DNA of 7,368 nucleotides from an uncultured Curtobacterium sp. Its GTDB lineage: Bacteria; Actinomycetota; Actinomycetes; Actinomycetales; Microbacteriaceae. Shown here piece after piece: positions 1 to 4,991 of this stretch; the first letter of the stretch is position 1; each line of letters starts with the position of its first letter. Where the stretch lies: positions 1 to 7,368 of the forward strand of contig CAJYIG010000159.1 in the NCBI GenBank assembly GCA_913774725.1. Direction: 5' to 3'. The notes beneath the pieces are model-generated. The model was not told the origin of the DNA. It did no database searches and was given only the letters and a program-made list of their open reading frames with translations. Both the position numbers and the translations under genes were made by a program.

Positions 1-1
1 C

Positions 2-853
2 GGCACGCACCTGCTCTTCGTCACCGGACGCCACCGTGTCGACCTCACCGTCGAGCGGCCGCTCACCCGGATGCTCGCCACCGACGACCTGGTGTCGAGC
101 GTGCTCGAGTCCGTCCGCGCCACCGAGCCCGTGCCGTCCCGACCGCAGCGCGAGCTCGAGGCACTGCCGGTCGCCGCGCCGGAACCGCAGCTCGACGGGA
201 CTCACCTGGGGCCCGACGCGCTGACCACCCTGCGCAGCCTGGCCGGCCGCCGCTGGGACCCGATGCTCCTGCGCTCGCCCGCCGGTCGCGAACTCGTGCA
301 GACCGGGCTCGTCGGACGCCTCGGGACGCTCCCGGAGGCCACCCAGGAGCTCCTGGCGCCCTGGACCGACGACACCCAGCCGGTCACCCTGGAACAGCGG
401 CTGCCCGATGGGCGGACCACGCGCCTCCAGGCCTGGTCGGAGACCGTCGTCGACGGGACGGACGAGACGGGCGGCACCGTCGCCCGGCTGCCGGTCGAGC
501 GCGTGGTCGCGTTCGCGGCCGGGAGGCTCGGCATCCGCCCGTCGTGGACCTTCCCGTTCCGCACGGGGTCGGTCCGCGCGGACCTGCTGTCCCGCAGGAC
601 GGGTACCGCCGCGACCACGCCGGACCTGCCGGCGGCCGTCGCCGAGGCCGACCCGCGCCTGGCGCGCTTCTGGGCGGCACCGTGGACGGTCTCGTCGATC
701 CGTCGGCCGGGGCGGCCGGCGCCGGTCGTCGTCGTGCACGCCGAGGGGATCGGCTTCGCGCGGGTCGGACGCACGGAGGCCGGGGAGACGGCCTTCCGGT
801 CCGACTCCCCGGCCAACGTGTACCGGTCCCTCGTGCGGGCGTTGCTGGGCTGA
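2..853 (+). CDS. Uncharacterised protein, 3' part (left end outside window)
   Basis: I do not recognise this protein. The frame is open from base 2 to the TGA at 851-853, giving 283 residues. The codons before the first internal ATG (71) already show GC-rich third positions, so the gene very probably begins upstream of the window and ATG 71 is internal. The visible part has no membrane segment, signal peptide or Cys-rich motif. It looks like a soluble alpha/beta protein. An Arg/Leu/Val-rich start (GTHLLFVTGRHRVDL) is followed by a Pro/Glu-rich stretch, then several beta-like segments such as PVTLEQRLPDGRTTRLQAW and PVVVVHAEGIGFARVGR. It ends in a short helix (VYRSLVRALLG). The strand-rich layout with a late 'R-T-E-A-G-E-T-A-F' turn vaguely recalls type VII secretion accessory proteins (EspG-like), but no signature residue supports this and I do not assign it. 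It runs towards the convergent protease gene. Confidence 0.8.
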   Translation, partial: GTHLLFVTGRHRVDLTVERPLTRMLATDDLVSSVLESVRATEPVPSRPQRELEALPVAAPEPQLDGTHLGPDALTTLRSLAGRRWDPMLLRSPAGRELVQTGLVGRLGTLPEATQELLAPWTDDTQPVTLEQRLPDGRTTRLQAWSETVVDGTDETGGTVARLPVERVVAFAAGRLGIRPSWTFPFRTGSVRADLLSRRTGTAATTPDLPAAVAEADPRLARFWAAPWTVSSIRRPGRPAPVVVVHAEGIGFARVGRTEAGETAFRSDSPANVYRSLVRALLG

Positions 854-880
854 GCCTGCGGCTGCTGCTGCTGCTGCCCG
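854..880. repeat. 27-bp convergent gap with (CTG)5 microsatellite
   Basis: The stop codons of the two convergent genes are separated by 27 bp. Most of the gap is a CTG trinucleotide run of five units (862-876). GCCTG (854-858) and CAGGC (882-886) could pair, but the stem is only 5 bp with a 23-nt loop and no T-tract. I therefore do not call a terminator here. Transcripts from both sides probably read into each other's 3' ends. Confidence 0.6.
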
Positions 881-2416
881 TCAGGCGGCGGGGCCCGCGG
901 TCAGCGTCACGGTCACGGTGTGCGCCGCGCCGGACGCGTCGGTGTAGCCGACCTGCACGCGGTCGCCCACGGCGTGCGCGCGGATCGCCGCCGTCAGCGC
1001 ATCGTTGCTCGTGACCGCCGTGCCGTCGAGGCTCGTGATCGTGTCACCGGCGACCAGGCCCGCTGCCGCCGCACCCGAGCCGTCGACGGTCCCGGCGACC
1101 GGGACCCCGGCGGCGGTCTGCGACGTCGCCGTCGAGGCCACCTCGACCCCGAGGAACGCCGGCAGGCCGATCGTGATGGTGTCCGAGGACTCCCCGGCGA
1201 GGATCTTGTCGGCGATCGCCTTCGCCGTCGTGATCGGGATGGCGTACCCGGTGACCTCGGCCGAGCCGGACGACGCCGCGGTCGCCATGCCGACGACCTC
1301 GCCCTCGCTGTCCAGGACCGGCCCGCCCGAGTCGCCCGGCACGATCTGCGCGGCGACCTGGATGAGGCCCTGCAGTGACTCGGTGCCGGTGCCGGACTCG
1401 CTCTGCACCTGGATGTCCTGGTCGAGCGCGGTGACGGTGCCCGCGGCGGCGACGAGGTTGCCCGTGCCCTCCGCGTTGCCGACGTCGGTCACGGCGTCAC
1501 CGGTGGACGGTTCGCCGTCGTCGTCGAGCGCCACCGTGGACAAGCCGGAGGCGTCCTGCAGCTTGAGGACGGCGACGTCGTGCGTGGCGTCGGTGCCGAC
1601 GACCTCGGCCTGGTACTGCTTCCCGGTCGTCTCGTCGGTCACCGTGATGCTCGTGGCGCCCTGCACCACGTGGTTGTTCGTCAGGACGAAGCCGTCCGAG
1701 GTGAGGATCATGCCGGTGCCCGCGGCCTGCGACGAGGTGTCGTAGTTCAGCACGGTGTCGATCGTCACGACGCCCTTCTTCTGGGCGGTCGTCGCCGGGG
1801 TCGCGGCGGTCTGCGTCCCCGTGCTGCTGCCGCTGCTCCCGCTCCCGCTGCTGCCGTCGCGGCCCGAGCCGCTACCGTACCCGGGGACGGTGAAGCCGTT
1901 GGTGCCGCCGGTCCCGCCGCTCGTGCCGGAGCCACCGCCGGGCAGCGTCGTCGTGCCCTGCGACTGGCTCGACGTGGTCGTCGTGCCGTGGGAGGACAGC
2001 CCGAGAGCGGTGCCGCCGGCCGCGCCGATGATCGCGAGTGCGGCGACACCCGAGCCGATGACGAGTCCGAGCCGCCGCGGGCGCTTCGCACCGGGGTGGT
2101 CCGCCGCTGCCGCGCCCGCGGTCCAGCCCCAGGGCGTGGAGCCGACGGTGGTGGCTGCGTTCGTCGCGCCGTGGGCGGTCGTGCCGTGCGTGGTCGCGCC
2201 CTGGTGGGAGAGGCCGCCGAGGGCTGCGCTGCCGACCAGGTAGGGGCCGCGGCCGTCGGGCGTGTAGGCGTAGGGCCCCGAGCCGTCGGTGCCGTACAGC
2301 CACGGGCCGCTGCCGTCGAAGGCGTAGGCGGGGCGGAGGGTGTCGCGGTCGGCGTGCGGGGCCTCCCAGCCGGGGCGGTCGGTCGCGCGCTGGTCGTCGG
2401 CGGGGTTCTCGTTCAT
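881..2416 (-). CDS. Membrane-anchored PepA/HtrA-like serine protease with PDZ domain
   Basis: A 511-residue trypsin-fold protease anchored in the membrane and probably acting outside the cell on misfolded or specific envelope proteins. In order: an N-terminal tail (1-115) predicted cytoplasmic, with three decapeptide repeats at 31-60; a basic KRPRR stop (111-115); one membrane helix (about 116-140); a Gly/Ser/Thr-rich linker (about 141-212); the protease domain (about 215-410); and a PDZ domain (about 419-508). The catalytic triad reads as His249 in TNNHV, Asp280 in THDVAVLKL and Ser363 in GDSGGPVLD. The serine motif is GDSGGP rather than the GNSGGP usual in DegP/HtrA. Segments such as GTGMILTSDGFVLTNNHVV, LQGLIQ and GDSGGPV closely resemble mycobacterial PepA/Mtb32A, which has the same protease-PDZ order. 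The ATG start is supported by GGAGAG five bases upstream. The basic residues before the helix imply N-inside topology. Family identity is firm; substrate and physiological role are unknown. Confidence 0.95.
   Translation of the reverse strand: MNENPADDQRATDRPGWEAPHADRDTLRPAYAFDGSGPWLYGTDGSGPYAYTPDGRGPYLVGSAALGGLSHQGATTHGTTAHGATNAATTVGSTPWGWTAGAAAADHPGAKRPRRLGLVIGSGVAALAIIGAAGGTALGLSSHGTTTTSSQSQGTTTLPGGGSGTSGGTGGTNGFTVPGYGSGSGRDGSSGSGSSGSSTGTQTAATPATTAQKKGVVTIDTVLNYDTSSQAAGTGMILTSDGFVLTNNHVVQGATSITVTDETTGKQYQAEVVGTDATHDVAVLKLQDASGLSTVALDDDGEPSTGDAVTDVGNAEGTGNLVAAAGTVTALDQDIQVQSESGTGTESLQGLIQVAAQIVPGDSGGPVLDSEGEVVGMATAASSGSAEVTGYAIPITTAKAIADKILAGESSDTITIGLPAFLGVEVASTATSQTAAGVPVAGTVDGSGAAAAGLVAGDTITSLDGTAVTSNDALTAAIRAHAVGDRVQVGYTDASGAAHTVTVTLTAGPAA
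1780..1995 (-). repeat. Low-complexity Gly/Ser/Thr linker coding region
   Basis: This stretch encodes residues of about 141-212 of the protease, nearly all Gly, Ser, Thr, Pro, Ala and Gln. The DNA carries imperfect repeats of GCTGCTGCC/GCTCCC type around 1823-1857. It is a flexible extracellular spacer between the membrane helix and the protease domain and a likely site of length variation between strains. Confidence 0.7.
2237..2326 (-). repeat. Three tandem 30-bp units encoding decapeptide repeats
   Basis: Residues 31-60 of the protease are three head-to-tail 10-residue units: YAFDGSGPWL, YGTDGSGPYA and YTPDGRGPYL. The shared pattern is Y-x-x-D-G-x-G-P-(W/Y)-x. Each unit is exactly 30 bp (2297-2326, 2267-2296, 2237-2266) and there are no gaps. 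The unit sequences differ at DNA level, so this is an old or selected repeat, not a fresh duplication. It sits in the predicted cytoplasmic tail. Confidence 0.85.
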
Positions 2417-2421
2417 GGGTG

Positions 2422-2427
2422 CTCTCC
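2422..2427 (-). promoter_or_regulatory. Ribosome binding site of the protease gene
   Basis: On the minus strand GGAGAG lies five bases before the ATG at 2416-2414. This is a good Shine-Dalgarno match and fixes the start. Confidence 0.7.
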
Positions 2428-2440
2428 GGTCGTCCCTCGA

Positions 2441-2455
2441 CCACCCCGGGGGTGG
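2441..2455. promoter_or_regulatory. 15-bp perfect palindrome upstream of the protease gene
   Basis: CCACCCCGGGGGTGG is a perfect inverted repeat of two 7-base arms around one central G. It lies 25 bases before the protease start codon, inside the likely 5' untranslated region or promoter. It could be an operator or a small RNA hairpin; no regulator can be named from the sequence. Confidence 0.4.
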
Positions 2456-2515
2456 CGGTGTGTTCCTCGACGACCCGGTCGGGCGTCGACGGAGACCAGT
2501 ACAGGAGCCGAACCC

Positions 2516-2589
2516 ATGACGACCCTATGAACGGGCCCTGTGGCTGCTCCGGGCTTCCTCGGGGGCCGCCGTACGAGGTGCGGGATTAG
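2516..2589 (+). other. Two overlapping micro-ORFs upstream of the permeases
   Basis: AGGAG (2503-2507) sits eight bases before ATG 2516, which opens a four-codon frame, MTTL, ending in TGA 2528-2530. That stop overlaps a second ATG (2527) as ATGA. The second frame encodes 20 residues with two Cys near the start (MNGPCGC...) and ends at TAG 2587-2589 inside the iron box. This may be a leader arrangement or chance. It would require transcription to begin well upstream, which conflicts with a leaderless permease transcript. Confidence 0.2.
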
Positions 2590-2603
2590 GCTTGCCGCAC
2601 CTC
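2575..2603 (+). promoter_or_regulatory. 9-bp inverted repeat directly upstream of the permease start
   Basis: GAGGTGCGG (2575-2583) and CCGCACCTC (2595-2603) are perfect reverse complements separated by 11 bases. The right arm ends two bases before ATG 2606. As DNA it could be an operator whose half-sites lie two helical turns apart (centres 20 bp apart). As RNA it would form a 9-bp hairpin abutting the start codon. It overlaps the DtxR-like box. Confidence 0.5.
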
Positions 2604-2604
2604 C
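2586..2604 (+). promoter_or_regulatory. Candidate DtxR/IdeR iron box
   Basis: TTAGGCTTGCCGCACCTCC matches 13 of 19 positions of the known actinobacterial iron-regulator consensus TWAGGTWAGSCTWACCTWA, including the AGG-to-ACCT core with the correct seven-base gap after AGGC. It contains TAGGCT (2587-2592), which fits the actinobacterial -10 pattern TAnnnT. It sits one base before ATG 2606, in front of siderophore permease genes, which is a typical place for such a box. The right half is degenerate, so the site would be weak. Iron repression of the permeases is an inference. Confidence 0.5.
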
Positions 2605-2605
2605 C

Positions 2606-3658
2606 ATGCGCGCGTCCTCACCCGTCACCCCCGCCGTCCGGCCCCGCCCGGAACCCGCCTCGCGGTCCCGTCTCGTCGGGGCGGCGCTGCTCGCGGTCGC
2701 CGTGCTCGTGGTCGCCGTCGCGCTCTCCGTGGCCTTCGGCTCGCGCCCGATCCCGCTCGGCACCGTGGTCGACGTCGTCCTGCACCCCGACCGGAACGAC
2801 GACGTCGGGCTGATCGTCCTGGGCAACCGGGTGCCGCGCACGATCGTCGGGCTGCTCGCCGGTGCTGCGCTCGGGGTGGCCGGCGCCGTCATGCAGGGCG
2901 TGACCCGGAACCCGCTCGCGGACCCGAGCATCCTCGGCATCAACGCCGGAGCGGCCCTCGCCGTCGTCGTCGGCATCGCGGTGTTCGGCATCAGCGGGAC
3001 GGCGGCCTACCTGCCCTTCGCCTTCGTCGGCGCCGGACTTGCGGCGCTGCTCGTCTACGGCATCGCGGCCGTCGCCCGCCGAGGCCTGTCACCGGTCGGG
3101 CTCGCCCTCGCCGGGGCGGTGGTCGCCGCCGCGCTGTCGTCGATCACGACCGCTGTGCTCGTGTCGAGCCAGAGCCTGCTCGACCAGCTCCGCTTCTGGC
3201 AGGTCGGCGCGCTCGCGGGGAAGGACCTCGGCACGGCCGGGGTCGTCGCGGTCCCGGTGCTCGTCGGGCTCGTCGTGGCCGCCGGACTCGGCCGCTCCCT
3301 GAACACCCTCGCCCTCGGGGACGAGCTGGCGGCCTCGCTCGGCCAGCGGGTCGTGCTCGTCCGCGTCGTGGGCGGCGTCGTGACGGTCCTGCTCGCGGGC
3401 TCCGCGGTGGCCGCCGCCGGACCGATCGCGTTCGTCGGCCTCGCCGTCCCGCACGCCGTCCGCCGACTGAGCGGACCCGACCAGCGCTGGACGATCCTCC
3501 TGTCCGCCCTCGTCGCACCCGCGCTCCTGCTCGTCGCCGACGTGATCGGACGTGTCGTCGCGTACCCGGGGGAGCTGCAGGTCGGGATCGTCACCGCCCT
3601 CATCGGTGCACCGGTCTTCATCTGGCTCGTCCGGTCGCGGGTGGTGACCGGCCTGTGA
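2606..3658 (+). CDS. FecCD-family siderophore ABC transporter permease (first subunit)
   Basis: A 350-residue polytopic membrane protein of the FecCD/BtuC family, which forms half of the channel that imports ferric siderophores (or related chelates) once a binding protein delivers them. Family marks are VPRTIVGLLAGAALGVAGAV followed by RNPLADPSILG (101-111), the cytoplasmic coupling segment LGDELAASLG (237-246) that contacts the ATPase, and GPIAFVGLAVPHAVRRL (272-288). About ten hydrophobic segments run from residue 23 to 345, the usual number. I chose ATG 2606 over the upstream in-frame GTG 2540. From 2606 the length is normal, and the extra 22 residues are non-hydrophobic Arg/Gly-rich sequence. 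GTG 2540 has no ribosome binding site, and the iron box would fall inside the coding sequence. ATG 2606 also lacks a ribosome binding site, which suggests a very short or leaderless transcript. The 3' end overlaps the next gene by four bases. The exact substrate cannot be read from the sequence. Confidence 0.93.
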   Translation: MRASSPVTPAVRPRPEPASRSRLVGAALLAVAVLVVAVALSVAFGSRPIPLGTVVDVVLHPDRNDDVGLIVLGNRVPRTIVGLLAGAALGVAGAVMQGVTRNPLADPSILGINAGAALAVVVGIAVFGISGTAAYLPFAFVGAGLAALLVYGIAAVARRGLSPVGLALAGAVVAAALSSITTAVLVSSQSLLDQLRFWQVGALAGKDLGTAGVVAVPVLVGLVVAAGLGRSLNTLALGDELAASLGQRVVLVRVVGGVVTVLLAGSAVAAAGPIAFVGLAVPHAVRRLSGPDQRWTILLSALVAPALLLVADVIGRVVAYPGELQVGIVTALIGAPVFIWLVRSRVVTGL

Positions 3659-4635
3659 CCGCCCTCCGCCGCGAGCTCGTCGTCCTCGGCGCGGTGCTCG
3701 TGCTCCTGGTCGCCCTCGTGCTCGTCGGCCTCGGCGTGGGGGAGATCCCGCTCTCGCCGCTGCAGGTCGCCGGTGCACTGGTGGGCCACGGCGACACCGT
3801 CTCGGACTTCGTGATCGGGCAGCTCCGCGGGCCCCGGGTCGCCGGGGCGCTGCTCGTCGGGGCCGCGCTCGGTGCGGCCGGCGGCATCGTGCAGAGCGTC
3901 GTGCGCAACCCGATCGCGAGCCCGGACGTCATCGGCATCACCTCGGGCGCGAGCGCCTCGGGCCTGACCGCGATCGTGCTCTTCGGCGCGAGCGGCGGCG
4001 TGCTCTTCGGGTCCGTCGTGGTCGGAGCCGTGCTCGTGTCCGTCGTGGTCGCGGCGCTCTCGTGGCGCCGCGGGATCACCGGCAACCGCGTCGTCCTGGT
4101 CGGCATCGGGGTCGCCGCGATCTGCCTGAGCACCACCGGGTGGATGCTGACCGCCGGCACCGTGCAGCAGGCCGGCACCGCGCTCCTCTGGCTCTCCGGC
4201 AGCCTGAACGCCGTCGACCGGACGCTCGTCGGCATCCTCGCCGTCGCCGTCGTCGTGCTCCTGGCCGCCGCGCTCGCGCAGTCCCGGCGGCTGACGGTCC
4301 TCGCGCTCGGCGACGAGGTCGCGGCCGCCCTCGGCCTCCGGCCCGACCGGGCGAAGGTGCTCCTGCTGCTCACCGCCGTGGGGCTGACCGCGGGGGCGGT
4401 GGCGACCGCCGGACCGGTCGCCTTCGTCGCGCTGATGGCCGCCCCGATCGCACGCCGTCTCGTCGGCAACGGTCGCGTCGCGCTCGGGGTGGTCGCTGCC
4501 GTCGGCGCGGTCGTCACGCTCGCGAGCGACCTGGTGGCGCAGTTCGCGATCCCCGGCAACGCACTGCCGGTCGGGGTGGTCACGGGCGTCGTCGGGGCGC
4601 CGTACCTGCTCTGGCTGCTCGCACGCGGGCGGTAG
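3655..4635 (+). CDS. FecCD-family siderophore ABC transporter permease (second subunit)
   Basis: A 326-residue partner of the preceding permease; the two should pair as a heterodimeric membrane channel for iron-siderophore import. It has the same family marks: LRGPRVAGALLVGAALGAAG, RNPIASPDVIG (84-94), the ATPase-coupling segment LGDEVAAALG (218-227) and GPVAFVALMAAPIARRL (253-269). The last resembles the FVALAAPQIARRL style of FepG-type subunits, with Ile where Gln is common. About ten membrane segments are predicted. Translation starts at GTG 3655, inside the preceding stop codon (GTGA overlap), so translation is probably coupled. No separate ribosome binding site is clear. The ATPase and substrate-binding protein usually found in such operons are absent: only intergenic sequence and then an unrelated glycosyltransferase follow. 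Confidence 0.93.
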   Translation: MTALRRELVVLGAVLVLLVALVLVGLGVGEIPLSPLQVAGALVGHGDTVSDFVIGQLRGPRVAGALLVGAALGAAGGIVQSVVRNPIASPDVIGITSGASASGLTAIVLFGASGGVLFGSVVVGAVLVSVVVAALSWRRGITGNRVVLVGIGVAAICLSTTGWMLTAGTVQQAGTALLWLSGSLNAVDRTLVGILAVAVVVLLAAALAQSRRLTVLALGDEVAAALGLRPDRAKVLLLLTAVGLTAGAVATAGPVAFVALMAAPIARRLVGNGRVALGVVAAVGAVVTLASDLVAQFAIPGNALPVGVVTGVVGAPYLLWLLARGR

Positions 4636-4685
4636 CGGCGCCGCGCGAGCCCGGGCGGAGCCCTCGGGAAGGAACGGGTGTCCGT

Positions 4686-4733
4686 GGCGGACGGGAGGCA
4701 CGGGGCGGGCCGGTGCCGCGCCTCCCGTCCGTC
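4686..4733 (+). terminator. Strong GC-rich hairpin, probable terminator of the permease unit
   Basis: CGGACGGGAGGC (4688-4699) pairs perfectly with GCCTCCCGTCCG (4720-4731) over 12 bp. A G-U and a G-C pair extend it outward, and CGG/CCG (4701-4703/4716-4718) extends it inward past one mismatch. It begins about 50 bases after the permease stop codon. No T-run follows, which is common for actinobacterial terminators. It would work in either orientation. Confidence 0.65.
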
Positions 4734-4769
4734 GGGTGCTGCCGTCGCTCCGTGCCGCCCGGCAGCGCT

Positions 4770-4791
4770 CGGCCGGGTACCGGCCCGGCCG
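4770..4791. other. Second GC-rich hairpin in the intergenic region
   Basis: CGGCCGGG (4770-4777) and CCCGGCCG (4784-4791) form an 8-bp perfect stem with a six-base loop (TACCGG). It lies 38 bases after the main terminator-like hairpin and may be a back-up terminator or part of a structured RNA. Confidence 0.45.
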
Positions 4792-4815
4792 CGCCCTGCG
4801 GCCCGTGCGGGGAGC

Positions 4816-4832
4816 CGCGTGCGGCCCACGCG
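4816..4832. other. Third small hairpin in the intergenic region
   Basis: CGCGTG (4816-4821) and CACGCG (4827-4832) form a 6-bp stem around the loop CGGCC. Taken alone this could arise by chance in such GC-rich DNA. It is listed because it follows two stronger hairpins. Confidence 0.3.
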
Positions 4833-4980
4833 ATGCCGCACCGCGCTGCGTGATCCCGCACACAACCGCCCCGACCCCCCGTTCGGGTGTCGGCGCCCGC
4901 GCCGATCCCTCGTACCGTCGTCCCGACCGACCGGACACCCGACAGCGCCCGACCCGACGGAGCGCTGGTCCGTGAGGAAC

Positions 4981-4986
4981 GAAGGA
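4981..4986 (+). promoter_or_regulatory. Ribosome binding site of the glycosyltransferase
   Basis: GAAGGA lies five bases before ATG 4992 and decides the start of the glycosyltransferase. Confidence 0.7.
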
Positions 4987-4991
4987 CTGCC

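Larger units (their letters stand above)
2417..2605. promoter_or_regulatory. Divergent control region between protease and permease genes
   Basis: This 189-bp region separates two genes transcribed away from each other, so it must hold both promoters. From left to right it contains the protease ribosome binding site, a 15-bp palindrome (2441-2455), a smaller 11-bp palindrome CGACCCGGTCG (2471-2481), two overlapping micro-ORFs with a good ribosome binding site (2516-2589), and an inverted repeat overlapping an iron-box-like sequence (2575-2604). I could not pick out a convincing -35/-10 pair for the protease. Confidence 0.6.
4636..4991. other. 356-bp gene-free region between permeases and glycosyltransferase
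   Basis: No credible gene lies here. A plus-strand frame from GTG 4678 is Arg/Pro/Ala-rich and runs far into the glycosyltransferase, so I treat it as a shadow. The left half holds three hairpins. The right half (4871-4960) holds repeated CCGAC words, a spaced 9-bp inverted repeat (4883-4891 with 4934-4942), and TACCGT (4913-4918), which fits a loose -10 pattern but has no matching -35. The glycosyltransferase promoter is presumably in this right half. Confidence 0.55.

Noticed and set aside
854..886. A terminator between the convergent genes
   Set aside because: Only a 5-bp stem with a 23-base loop can form and no T-tract is present on either strand.
1005..2530. Several plus-strand open frames across the protease gene
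   Set aside because: They are antisense to a gene whose catalytic triad and PDZ domain are plain, and their products are Val/Ala/Pro/Arg-rich without motifs.
2540..2605. A longer start (GTG 2540) for the first permease
   Set aside because: It has no ribosome binding site. The 22 added residues do not look like a family N-terminus, and it would place the inverted repeat and iron-box-like site inside the coding sequence.
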